Source: DASYTH01 sp035762905
GTDB lineage: Bacteria; Actinomycetota; Actinomycetes; Mycobacteriales; Pseudonocardiaceae
Assembly (NCBI RefSeq): GCF_035762905.1
Contig: NZ_DASUCC010000046.1
Span: 22,906 to 86,905, forward strand
Reading direction: 5' to 3'
Length of the DNA: 64,000 bases
Part shown: positions 42,349 through 49,903 of the stretch, piece by piece
Layout: each line of letters begins with the position of its first letter
Position numbering within the stretch: the stretch's first letter is position 1
Notes under the pieces: model-generated
The model's input: only the letters and a program-made list of their open reading frames with translations
The model's database searches: none
Told to the model about the DNA's origin: nothing
Position numbers and translations under genes: made by a program

Positions 42349-42999
42349 TTACCGGCGGCGGGACTCGCGGGAGCGCAGTTCGGCGGCGAGCACGGCGGCC
42401 TGGGTGCGGCGCTGGAGGCCGAGCTTGGCCAGCAGGTGGGAGACGTAGTTCTTCACGGTCTTCTCGGCCAGAAACATCTTCTCGCTGATCTGCCGGTTGG
42501 TCAGCCCCTCGGCGACCAGGTCGAGCACGCTCCGCTCCTGCTCGGAAAGCATTGCCAGCGGGTCGGTTTCCTCGCGCCTGCGGCGGATCCGGCCGAGCAG
42601 CGCGGCAGTCGTGCGCGGGTCGAGCAGCGAGCCGCCGGAGCCGACCGTGCGGATCGCGGCGACCAGGTCGTTGCCGAGCACCTGCTTGAGCACGAAACCC
42701 GATGCCCCAGCCATGATCGCGTCGAACAGCGCCTCGTCGTCGGCGTAGGACGTGAGCATCAGGCAGTTCAGGTCGGGCTGCCGGGATCGCAGCTCGCGGC
42801 ACAGTTCCACCCCGTTGCCGTCGGGCATCCGGACGTCGAGCACGGCGACGTCGGCCGGGCAGCCGGGCAACCGGGCCAGCGCCTCGGTGACCGACGACGC
42901 CTCGCCGACGACGGCCAGGTCCGGCTCCTCGGCGAGCAGATCCGCGAGACCCCGGCGGACGATCTCATGGTCGTCCACCAGGAAGATTCGAATGGTCAC
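42349..42999 (-). CDS. devR: NarL/DevR-family response regulator
   Basis: 216 residues from GTG 42999 (GGGAGAT upstream; the longer frame is unsupported). The receiver has IRIFLVDDHEIVRRGL, phospho-acceptor Asp in AVLDVRMPDGNG and LTSYADDEA. The C-terminal LuxR-type HTH is AEGLTNRQISEKMFLAEKTV then KNYVSHLLAKLGLQRRTQAA, close to DevR/DosR. It lies between two DevS-like kinases. The symbol rests on overall similarity to DevR, not on identity checks. Confidence 0.88.
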   Translation of the reverse strand: MTIRIFLVDDHEIVRRGLADLLAEEPDLAVVGEASSVTEALARLPGCPADVAVLDVRMPDGNGVELCRELRSRQPDLNCLMLTSYADDEALFDAIMAGASGFVLKQVLGNDLVAAIRTVGSGGSLLDPRTTAALLGRIRRRREETDPLAMLSEQERSVLDLVAEGLTNRQISEKMFLAEKTVKNYVSHLLAKLGLQRRTQAAVLAAELRSRESRRR

Positions 43000-43095
43000 G
43001 AGATCTCCCGTGCCTCGCGGGCCACCGCGCCCGTTCCCCGAAACCGTACGCTGACCTGCAGTTCCGCACATCAGGCCAGACTCCCCTTGCGAATA

Positions 43096-43109
43096 GGGCC
43101 GAAAGTCCC
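43096..43109. promoter_or_regulatory. DevR-box-like site GGGCC-GAAA-GTCCC
   Basis: Read on the minus strand, GGGACTTTCGGCCC is one mismatch away from the palindromic GGGAC-N4-GTCCC core. It lies about 85 bases upstream of the small membrane protein (43193, plus) and about 95 bases upstream of the devR-like start, so it could control either. Confidence 0.5.
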
Positions 43110-43192
43110 TGCCATCCGGAGGATGGTGACCCTGGGTAATCCACGCCGGCTTCGCGATGCTATTGCAGCCAACAACTTGCAAAGGAGCCAAA

Positions 43193-43489
43193 ATGGTCGT
43201 CTCCGGCCGGGTCCCCGCCGAAGCGGACAAGGCGCGTGCGGCCGAGCAAAATGTCGGCGAATTACCACCCGCCAGCCCCGGACCGGTAAGGGTCAACTGG
43301 TTGTTCGCCGGGGCGTTCCTCGGCGCCGGGAGCTGGCTGCTGGTACTCGCCGTCGTGTTCGCCGCGCTCGGCAACTGGGCCGTGGCCGCGGTGCTGTTCG
43401 CGGGCATGTGCCTGTGCCTGCTCGTCGTCGCCAGGGCCGGTCGGCGCGCCGCCGCCGAGCGCCGGTCCGGTTCAGCCCTGCTCGGGTAG
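43193..43489 (+). CDS. Small two-helix membrane protein near the DevRS-like genes
   Basis: 98 residues. ATG at 43193 with AAAGGAG upstream. Residues 35-80 form two hydrophobic helices (WLFAGAFLGAGSWLLVLAVV, WAVAAVLFAGMCLCLLVVA), followed by a basic tail. Cytoplasmic N- and C-termini are predicted. The last 18 bases overlap the second histidine kinase gene on the other strand. A DevR-box-like site lies upstream, so it may be a regulon member. Confidence 0.7.
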   Translation: MVVSGRVPAEADKARAAEQNVGELPPASPGPVRVNWLFAGAFLGAGSWLLVLAVVFAALGNWAVAAVLFAGMCLCLLVVARAGRRAAAERRSGSALLG

Positions 43490-44989
43490 CGGCACGGTCC
43501 AGGTCAGCCGGGTGCCACCACCGCCGCTCGGTCCGACCGTCATGCTGCCGCCCCACCGCTGCGCCCGCCGGTCCAGGTTGGCCAGGCCGCTGCTGCGGGC
43601 CCGCACCGCCGGAATCCCGATCCCGTCGTCCAGCACGTGCAACGTCAGCGCGTCCGGCTCGATCCGCAGCTCCACGTGAACCTCGCTGGCCCGCGCGTGC
43701 CGGGCCACGTTGGCCAGCGCTTCCCGCAGCGTCGCCAGCAGATCCGGACGGATGTCCGCCGGGACCGCTCCGTCCACCGCCCCGGTCAACCCGACCCGGG
43801 GCTCGAACCCCAGGGTGTCGGTGGCCTGCGCGATGACCCGCAGCACCTCCTCGGACAACCCGCCCGGCTGCTCGCCCTCGGCGGCGCTGTGGTTGCGCAG
43901 CGAGAATATGCTGTGCCGCAGATCCCGGATGGTCCCGTCCAGGTCGTCCACCAGGCCGGAGATCCGCGCCCGCAACGCCGGCTGCACCAGCCGGTTCACG
44001 CCCTGCAGCCCCAGCCCGATGTCGAACAGCCGGCGGATCACCACGTCCTGCATGTCGCCGGCGATCCGGTCGCGATCCTCGAACACGGCCAGCCGGCGCT
44101 GGTCGGCCCGGGCGTTGGCGTACCGCATGGCCAGGGCGGCGTGCGCGGCGAAGTTGCGCAGCAGCTCCAGGTCGGGGTCGCCGAACAGCGGCTCGCCGCG
44201 GAACCTGATCACCAGCAGCACGCCGAGGATGGACTCGCCGGCCGCCAGCGGCACGATCGCCGCCGAGCCGAGGTCACGCAGCACCGGCGGGGCGCCGCCG
44301 TTGTACTTCTCCTGCCAGTTCGCTGCCGCGTCGCCGTAGGTGTCCAGCAGCAGTGGTTCACCGCTGCTGTAGACGACGCCGGAGGCGGTGGTGGCCATGT
44401 CGACGGCCGACCCGACCAACGAGTCACCGATCCCGCCGGGCGTGTCGACCACCTTGAACACCAGCTTGTCCGGATCGTGCTCGTGTGCGACGGCGATCGC
44501 GGCGATCGGTGCCTCGGCCACCGTCCGGGCCCGTCCGGTGATCAGCTGCAGCTCGCCGCCCGGATGTTCCTCGGCCAGCAGCATCGCGGTGATCTCGTTG
44601 GACGCCTGCAGCCAGCGCTCCCGTTGCCGGCTGCGCGCGTAGCGCCGGGCGTTGTCCACCGCGATGCCGGCCGCGCCGGCCAGCGCCCGCAGGTCGGCCT
44701 CGTCCTCGGGCCGGAACGGGCCGCCGCGCACCCGCAGCGTGCCGAGCGGCTCGCCGCCGGAGTCGAGCGCAACGGTCAGCTCGGCCGACCCGGCCTCGTT
44801 CGGGTCGCCGTGGTGGACCGGGTCCAGCCCGGCGACGTGCAGCGTGGCGTGCCGGGCGCCGACCAGCTCACAGGCATAGCCGGCGACACTGCGCAGGACC
44901 TCCTCCAGCCGCAGATCTCGCGAGATGCTGATCACCGCGTCCAGCAGCCGCGTGTTCGCCCGCCGCTCCGCTGCCAGCGGTACCACCAC
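43472..44989 (-). CDS. DevS/DosS-like GAF histidine kinase lacking the acceptor His
   Basis: 505 residues: two GAF domains (about 15-125, 145-290), then a HisKA_3 helix in which the acceptor is Gln314 (GDMQDVVIRRLF; family has H). The ATPase domain is intact: N-box EALANVARHARA, G1 DDGIGIP, G2 GLANLDRRAQRWGG and GGGGTRLTWTVP. It should bind ATP but cannot autophosphorylate in the usual way; it could phosphorylate the partner kinase at 40689, whose defects are the mirror image. Start: ATG or GTG near 44989. Confidence 0.85.
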   Translation of the reverse strand: MVVPLAAERRANTRLLDAVISISRDLRLEEVLRSVAGYACELVGARHATLHVAGLDPVHHGDPNEAGSAELTVALDSGGEPLGTLRVRGGPFRPEDEADLRALAGAAGIAVDNARRYARSRQRERWLQASNEITAMLLAEEHPGGELQLITGRARTVAEAPIAAIAVAHEHDPDKLVFKVVDTPGGIGDSLVGSAVDMATTASGVVYSSGEPLLLDTYGDAAANWQEKYNGGAPPVLRDLGSAAIVPLAAGESILGVLLVIRFRGEPLFGDPDLELLRNFAAHAALAMRYANARADQRRLAVFEDRDRIAGDMQDVVIRRLFDIGLGLQGVNRLVQPALRARISGLVDDLDGTIRDLRHSIFSLRNHSAAEGEQPGGLSEEVLRVIAQATDTLGFEPRVGLTGAVDGAVPADIRPDLLATLREALANVARHARASEVHVELRIEPDALTLHVLDDGIGIPAVRARSSGLANLDRRAQRWGGSMTVGPSGGGGTRLTWTVPLPEQG

Positions 44990-45117
44990 CCTTGCCGTCC
45001 CTGATCAACTGTGACATTGTCCTCGGCCGGCGAGCGATCTGCCAGCTTCCTCAGGTTTTGTCCTATGCGTGCGCGGGTACCTGGACCGGGTCACGGCGAC
45101 GAGCGGGAGGGGTGCGG

Positions 45118-46332
45118 ATGGACCCCCGGACGGGCCGCGTGCTGGACGGCCGCTACCGGATCGGACCGCTGCTCGGCCGGGGCGGCATGGCCACCGTGTG
45201 GGCGGCGACCGACCTGCGGTTACGCCGCACCGTGGCCGTCAAACTGTTCCACCGGCCGGTCGACGACGTGGTGCTGTCCCGGCTGCGGGTGGAGGCGAAG
45301 CTGCTCGCCGGTCTGTCCCATCCGGGGCTGCTCACCGTGTTCGACGTGTCCACCGAGCCCGAGCAGCCGTATCTGGTGATCCAGCTGGTGGCCGGCCGCA
45401 CCCTGCGCTCCGCCATCGACCGCGGCGGGCCGATCGCGCCCGACGCGGTGGCGCGGCTCGGGTTGCGGCTGGCCGAAACCCTGGAGTATGTCCACTCGCG
45501 ACACGTGATGCACCGCGATCTCAAGCCCTCCAACGTGTTGCTGGACCGCAACGGCACCTGCTACCTGGCCGACTTCGGGATCGCGATGGCGCTCGGCCAG
45601 GCCAGGATGACCGCGACCGGCCACTGTGTCGGAACCGCCGCCTACCTGGCGCCGGAGCAGGTCGCCGGGGCCGAGACCACGCCGAGGGCGGACATCTACG
45701 CGCTCGGGCTGGTGCTGCTGGAGTGCCTGACCGGCCGGCCGGAGTACACCGGGACCGAGGTGGAGGCCGCAATCGCCCGGCTGACCCGCCCGCCGCGGAT
45801 CCCGGATTCGGTTCCGTCCGCGCTGCGCGCCGCGCTGACCGCGATGATCGCCCGCGATCCCGCGCACCGGGCCGACGCCGCCACCGCCGTCCGCCTGCTG
45901 CGGGCCGCGGCCGGCGACCCCGCCGAGGCGTCCGCCGCGATCCGCACGGTGGTGTTGGCCCCGGTTTCCGAGCCAAGCACCACCCGGCTCATGCCGGTGT
46001 CCGAGCCACGCCGGCCCCGGATGTCCCGCCGACGCATGGCGCACGCCGCGGCCGCCATCGCGGCCACCGGCGCCGCCCTCGCCACGATGCTGTCCACGCT
46101 GTCCGGTGCGGACCCCGGCGCCCCAGCCGGCCCGGCCGCCGGCCAGCCCGTCCAGGTCGCCGAGCCACCGGCCACCCCCGCCACGGCCCAGACCGGCGCG
46201 ACCGCGGTCGTCGTCCCGGACCCCGCAGCGCCGGCAGCAGGGCAAGAGCAGGCCCGGGCCGGACCCGACAAGGACCGCAAACCCAAGAGCGACAAGGGCA
46301 AAGGCGGCCCCGAGAAATCCGGCCGCGGCTGA
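45118..46332 (+). CDS. Transmembrane Ser/Thr protein kinase (PknB family)
   Basis: 404 residues. The kinase domain has all motifs: LGRGGMATVWAA (Gly loop), VAVKLF (Lys), HRDLKPSN, ADFGIA, and APEQ. A membrane helix follows near residue 310 (HAAAAIAATGAALATMLSTL), then an Ala/Pro/Lys-rich outer tail with no PASTA repeats. ATG at 45118 with GGGAGGGG upstream. The short non-catalytic tail differs from sensor PknB. The 128 bases upstream (44990-45117) separate it from the divergent histidine kinase. Confidence 0.9.
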   Translation: MDPRTGRVLDGRYRIGPLLGRGGMATVWAATDLRLRRTVAVKLFHRPVDDVVLSRLRVEAKLLAGLSHPGLLTVFDVSTEPEQPYLVIQLVAGRTLRSAIDRGGPIAPDAVARLGLRLAETLEYVHSRHVMHRDLKPSNVLLDRNGTCYLADFGIAMALGQARMTATGHCVGTAAYLAPEQVAGAETTPRADIYALGLVLLECLTGRPEYTGTEVEAAIARLTRPPRIPDSVPSALRAALTAMIARDPAHRADAATAVRLLRAAAGDPAEASAAIRTVVLAPVSEPSTTRLMPVSEPRRPRMSRRRMAHAAAAIAATGAALATMLSTLSGADPGAPAGPAAGQPVQVAEPPATPATAQTGATAVVVPDPAAPAAGQEQARAGPDKDRKPKSDKGKGGPEKSGRG

Positions 46333-46469
46333 GCGGTGCGCCGCCGGTCAGTCCACAATGGAGCATTCGCGCCGGCCCGGCGTCCACAAGGCGCAGGTGG
46401 CGCACATCACACCAGGACCGTACGGAATACTGCCCTCCACGTTTTGCTGTGGGAGATCCGGAGAGCACT

Positions 46470-46637
46470 GTGCACACTGAACCCGACAGCCCCGCCGAGC
46501 CGACCGCGGAAGATCAGCGGTCCGGCGGCCGCCACCACGCCGAGGAAGGCGCCGGCCGGCACCCGCTGATCGATCTCGACCGCGACCCGACCCCCGGCGT
46601 CGCCGACCACGCCAAACCCGACCCCCACGACGACTGA
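46470..46637 (+). CDS. Small acidic protein, 55 residues
   Basis: GTG at 46470 with CCGGAGAG upstream, TGA at 46635-46637. Rich in Glu, Asp, Pro and His (RHHAEEGAGRHP, PLIDLDRDPTPGVADHA); no hydrophobic stretch and probably intrinsically disordered. It is followed by a bidirectional terminator, supporting expression. Confidence 0.5.
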   Translation: MHTEPDSPAEPTAEDQRSGGRHHAEEGAGRHPLIDLDRDPTPGVADHAKPDPHDD

Positions 46638-46645
46638 CCCGGCCA

Positions 46646-46676
46646 CCCGCCGCCGGGCGCGCGGCCCGGCGGCGGG
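46646..46676. terminator. Bidirectional 13-bp hairpin terminator
   Basis: Perfect stem 46646-46658 with 46664-46676, loop GCGCG, between convergent genes (the small acidic protein and the c-subunit-like gene). No T-run. Confidence 0.7.
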
Positions 46677-46682
46677 CGGTCG

Positions 46683-46952
46683 CTACAGCCCGGGTGTCAC
46701 GTAGAACAGCAGCAACGCGAACCCCAACGAGATGAAGAAGTTGCTTTCGGCGAAACTCACCACCATCAGGAACGGGGTCATCAGGCGCTGCTGCGCCTCC
46801 GGTTGCCGCGCCACCCCGGCCAGCAGCTGACTCCCGGCCAGACCGTCACCAATGGACGCCCCCGCCGCACTGACCCCGATCGCCACACCGCCACCGATGA
46901 ACGCCCCGAGCCGAACCAATGCCTCACCCTGTTCGATTGCCATGTAAGACAT
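46683..46952 (-). CDS. Orphan F-type ATP synthase subunit c-like protein
   Basis: 89 residues, two hydrophobic helices. The first has the Gly-rich c-ring pattern (GGGVAIGVSAAGASIGDGLA); the loop GVARQPEAQ matches the ARQPE loop of F0 subunit c that contacts the rotor; the second helix (VSFAESNFFISLGFALLLFY) keeps a Glu at the place of the ion-carrying carboxylate. No other atp gene is in the window, so it is an orphan or specialised paralog. Starts ATG 46952 or ATG 46943; no clear ribosome site. Confidence 0.75.
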   Translation of the reverse strand: MSYMAIEQGEALVRLGAFIGGGVAIGVSAAGASIGDGLAGSQLLAGVARQPEAQQRLMTPFLMVVSFAESNFFISLGFALLLFYVTPGL

Positions 46953-47045
46953 GAGGTGGGCCGCGCTACGGCAGATTCATCCCCGAGGAACTGGCCAACT
47001 ATTGCCGAAACGGACAGTGGAAACGACGGCGACTCCGGTCTGACC

Positions 47046-47091
47046 GCACGAACGCCGGGCACCCCATGATCGCGGGGCCCGGCGTTCGTGC
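47046..47091 (-). terminator. Strong hairpin next to the tRNA-Ser 3'-end copy
   Basis: Perfect 15-bp stem GCACGAACGCCGGGC/GCCCGGCGTTCGTGC with a 16-base loop containing CATGATC. It lies just beyond the 45-bp tRNA copy, as the similar hairpin at 48359-48391 does beyond the intact tRNA, so tRNA 3' end and terminator were duplicated together. Confidence 0.75.
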
Positions 47092-47102
47092 CTGCTCAGT
47101 TG

Positions 47103-47147
47103 GCGGAGGATAGGGGATTTGAACCCCTGAGGGGCTATCAACCCCAA
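47103..47147 (-). repeat. 45-bp exact copy of the tRNA-Ser(GGA) 3' end (att-like)
   Basis: Identical to 48405-48449, covering the 3' half of the tRNA from the variable arm to the acceptor end. Beyond it the match to the tRNA stops, so no 5' half exists. A classic footprint of integration at, or duplication of, a tRNA 3' end. The region 47148-47416 that follows holds no other feature I can see. Confidence 0.85.
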
Positions 47148-47416
47148 ACAGGCGGTAGGTCCACCGGTAGCGGGTAGCGGCCACGACACCCGCGAGCCTG
47201 GAACCTGGGCAGAGCGTTCAAGCCACGGCCGGAGCGTGGGTCTTGGCACACCCAGTTTCCGCATGTCACCCCGGGGGTGTGCGGCGCGATGTATCAAAAC
47301 GGCGTGCTGCCTCCTCTTCACGATGGTCTGGCCACTCGTTCTGGGGCCTCGCGATCGCGACCGACGCCTGACTGCTTTCGAAGCACCACCAACAAGTTGA
47401 GGAGTCGAGGTCAATC

Positions 47417-48034
47417 ATGAACAAGCTGCGAAGAAATTGCATTTCCGTTGGTCTGGCCGCTGCGGCGCTGACCGTGGCCGGGCTGGCGGCCGGAACGAGC
47501 GCGGCCGCGGAAAGCGGTCCGGACAACGGGAAGACGGACCAGGCGAAGTCCGGCGGTTCGCACTGCACCCTCTCGGTGAAGACGCGCGCCACGCAGTGCT
47601 TCGACACCTTCCGGGAGGCCATCGCGCAGGCAACCGCGGGACGGGTGACGGATGCGAACCTCAGTGGCCTCGCCTCCGTCGACGGCAAGACCGCCGCAGA
47701 GCTCAACGAGGGTGGGTTCGGTACGGCGTCGGTCGTGCACGGCATCCAGTACTACTGGGAGAACTTCAACAACCACCCGCCCCCGTTGCACACTCTGACC
47801 GTCTCGGGTACTGCACCGTGTACGACCCCGACCGAGACCGAGTACGTGCTGGCACCGCTGCCGATTCTCAGCATCAACTGGAACAACAACATCAGGTCGT
47901 TCCAGGGTTTCAACCACTGCTGGCAGCGGATGTGGGACCACCCCGAGTGCAGCGGGCTCCTGTGGGACTACTCAGCCAACTCGGCAGACCTGGGTGCCGC
48001 ACGGGACCGCACCGAGTGCATCATATTCTCGTGA
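47417..48034 (+). CDS. Secreted small protein in the tRNA-flanked islet
   Basis: 205 residues with a Sec signal peptide (CISVGLAAAALTVAGLAAG, cleavage near AAA-ES). The mature part has six Cys (CTLSVKTRATQCFDTFREAI, TAPCTTPT, FNHCWQRMWDHPECSG, RTECIIFS) and a pattern of aromatic-rich strands, reminiscent of small beta/gamma-crystallin-like secreted proteins; I am not certain. ATG 47417 with TTGAGGAG upstream. It is the only gene in the islet. Confidence 0.65.
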   Translation: MNKLRRNCISVGLAAAALTVAGLAAGTSAAAESGPDNGKTDQAKSGGSHCTLSVKTRATQCFDTFREAIAQATAGRVTDANLSGLASVDGKTAAELNEGGFGTASVVHGIQYYWENFNNHPPPLHTLTVSGTAPCTTPTETEYVLAPLPILSINWNNNIRSFQGFNHCWQRMWDHPECSGLLWDYSANSADLGAARDRTECIIFS

Positions 48035-48358
48035 CCTGACAGACCCGAAGCGATTCGGTCAAATTCGCCTTGCCAGTGATATCCGCCTTCCTCAACGCCA
48101 ACTCCTCGCGTAGTTGTACGGACATTGATTAGGTCGCATTGTTGGCTCAGAAATCTAACTCGCCGGGTCAGGTCCCGCCGGACCCGTGCTGACCTGCGCG
48201 AAGTTAGCCGAGTCAGCTCGTTCGCTGGGTTAGGTCGCGACTGTCGATCAGGCCGGAACGACGGTTCGACGGAGGATCGGCCTGACCTAACTTGACCCTC
48301 CGGGCCGCGCTCCGTGTGGACTCGGAGGGGAGTGAACCGGCGAGTGAACACCGGCACA
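48035..48358. other. Intergenic tail of the islet with hairpin
   Basis: 324 bases with no gene. A stem-loop at 48248-48285 (TCAGGCCG/CGGCCTGA with an inner GAAC/GTTC pair) and repeated CTGACC/GGTCAG-type words (near 48166, 48190, 48281) are visible. Base composition is less GC-biased than the genes around it, consistent with foreign DNA. Confidence 0.5.
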
Positions 48359-48391
48359 ACGCCGGGCATCCATGATCACGATGCCCGGCGT
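48359..48391 (-). terminator. Hairpin after tRNA-Ser(GGA)
   Basis: Perfect 11-bp stem ACGCCGGGCAT/ATGCCCGGCGT with an 11-base loop, 15 bases beyond the tRNA 3' end on the minus strand. Related to the hairpin at 47046-47091. Confidence 0.8.
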
Positions 48392-48404
48392 GTTGCTGGT
48401 CAGA

Positions 48405-48449
48405 GCGGAGGATAGGGGATTTGAACCCCTGAGGGGCTATCAACCCCAA
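48405..48449 (-). repeat. 45-bp repeat, tRNA-internal copy
   Basis: Exact partner of 47103-47147, here inside the intact tRNA-Ser(GGA) gene. The two copies are direct repeats 1,302 bp apart and bracket the islet. Confidence 0.85.
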
Positions 48450-48493
48450 CACGATTTCCAATCGTGCGCCCTAGGCCACTAGGCGAATCCTCC
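48406..48493 (-). tRNA. tRNA-Ser, anticodon GGA
   Basis: Read on the minus strand: acceptor GGAGGAT/ATCCTCC, D arm, anticodon stem around GATTGGAAATC (GGA, minus strand of 48457-48459), long variable arm and T arm GGGGTTCAAATCCCC. Class II tRNA decoding UCC/UCU. The 3' end is duplicated at 47103. Confidence 0.96.
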
Positions 48494-48653
48494 GGCGCAG
48501 ATGCTACACGGCGCCGCGGGCGCGCAGCAGTGGGAACCGGGGGTCAGAGCGTGCAGCCGGCGACGATCCTGCCGAGTCCTGGATTGCCGGCGGAGTCGCG
48601 TGATCGCCCGTGCGGCGGCTGTGCTGGGCGCGGCGCTGGGTACGTTGAATCAC

Positions 48654-49355
48654 GTGCGGGTGCTGGCCTTCGACATCTTCGGCACGACCGTGGACTGGTG
48701 GACCGGCGTGGCCGGGCAGGTCGGCCGGGCGGCCGCCGAGCGCGGGGTGGAGCTGGACGGTGGCGCGTTCGCCACGGCCTGGCGGGCGCGCTACGTGCCG
48801 TCCATGGAACTGGTCCGGCGCGGGGAGCTGCCCTGGCAGAACCTGGACGCGCTGCACCGGCGGTCCCTGGACGAGCTGCTCGAGGAGCACGGCGTCGCGG
48901 CCGCGTTCGACGAGCCGGCCCGGGCCGAGCTGGTCCGCTCCTGGCACCGGCTGCCGGCCTGGCCGGACGCCGCCCCCGGCCTGGCCCGGCTGCGCACCCG
49001 ATACACCGTCGTGGCCACGTCCAACGGCGGCTTCGCCCTGCTGACCAACCTGGTCAAGGCCGCGGAGCTGCCGTTCGACGCCGTCGTCTCGGCCGAGCTG
49101 GTCCGGCGCTACAAGCCGGATCCGGAGGTCTACCAGGCGGTCGCCGGCCTGCTCGACGCCGAGCCGGGCGACGTGCTGATGGTCGCGGCACACACCTGGG
49201 ATCTGGCCGGCGCCCGGGCGGCCGGGCTGCGCACGGCGTTCATCGAGCGCCCGCGGGAGAAGGGGCCGAACGGCCGGCCGGACCGGGCCGAGAACGCGGA
49301 CGCCGACCTGGTGACGGCCAGCTTCACCGAGCTGGCCGACCGGCTCGGCTGCTGA
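48654..49355 (+). CDS. HAD-family haloacid dehalogenase-like hydrolase (type II)
   Basis: 233 residues from GTG 48654. Motif I LAFDIFGTTVDW has the nucleophile Asp (DxFGT); motif II VVATSNGG; motif III KPDPEVYQAV; motif IV VAAHTWDLAGARAAGLRTAF. This HTWD pattern is typical of 2-haloacid dehalogenases, but the true substrate is unknown. The upstream frame to 48501 overlaps nothing but has no ribosome site. Confidence 0.85.
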   Translation: MRVLAFDIFGTTVDWWTGVAGQVGRAAAERGVELDGGAFATAWRARYVPSMELVRRGELPWQNLDALHRRSLDELLEEHGVAAAFDEPARAELVRSWHRLPAWPDAAPGLARLRTRYTVVATSNGGFALLTNLVKAAELPFDAVVSAELVRRYKPDPEVYQAVAGLLDAEPGDVLMVAAHTWDLAGARAAGLRTAFIERPREKGPNGRPDRAENADADLVTASFTELADRLGC

Positions 49356-49364
49356 GGCCCGCGG

Positions 49365-49820
49365 TCAGATCGCCCGCCAGCGCGGTGAGCCGCGCTGCTG
49401 ACGGGCGCAGACCACCGGCTCGTAGTCGCGGGTGACCGAGAACGCGCCGGGGTCGTCGCACCGGTCCCCGATCTCGGCGAAGTCGAACCGCGGCTGGCTC
49501 GGGCGCGAGGCGGCGCTGCTGGCCGGCGGTGCCGGTGGCGCCGGGGGCGGGCTGGCCACGATGTTGGCCGTCTCGGTGTTCAGCGTGGGTGCCGCGATGG
49601 CGGTGGGGACGCCGCTCTGCGACGGGGGTGCGTCGTCGGCCGGCGGGCTCGGGGAGATCCTGGGCACGGCCGGCCCGGAGTTCGCGGCCGCCGGCGGCTC
49701 GGCCCCGGCGTTGACCAGCAGCACGATGCCGGTGACCAGGCCGGCGGCGGCGAGGAAGGTGGCGGTCTTGATCGCCAGCAGAACCCGGTCGGGCTCCGTC
49801 TTCTTCCGATGCCGCGGCAT
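49365..49820 (-). CDS. Membrane-anchored protein with Pro-rich linker and short Cys-containing tail
   Basis: 151 residues. ATG 49820 with GGAGAT upstream, then basic MPRHRKKTEPDR, one membrane helix (LAIKTATFLAAAGLVTGIVLLV) and a long Pro/Ala/Ser linker. The C-terminal 30 residues (FAEIGDRCDDPGAFSVTRDY ending near VCARQQRG) hold two Cys likely to form a disulfide outside the cell. The family is unknown to me. Confidence 0.65.
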   Translation of the reverse strand: MPRHRKKTEPDRVLLAIKTATFLAAAGLVTGIVLLVNAGAEPPAAANSGPAVPRISPSPPADDAPPSQSGVPTAIAAPTLNTETANIVASPPPAPPAPPASSAASRPSQPRFDFAEIGDRCDDPGAFSVTRDYEPVVCARQQRGSPRWRAI

Positions 49821-49903
49821 GTCGCATCTCCGTACAGTGATGGAACCGGCCAGCAAAGGTACCCAGCGTGTCAGGCTACCCGGAAGAGGGGGGACGGCAT
49901 CGG

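Noticed and set aside
47266..47941. Minus-strand frames antisense to the secreted protein
   Set aside because: No signal peptide or domain; the plus-strand frame has both a signal peptide and a ribosome site.
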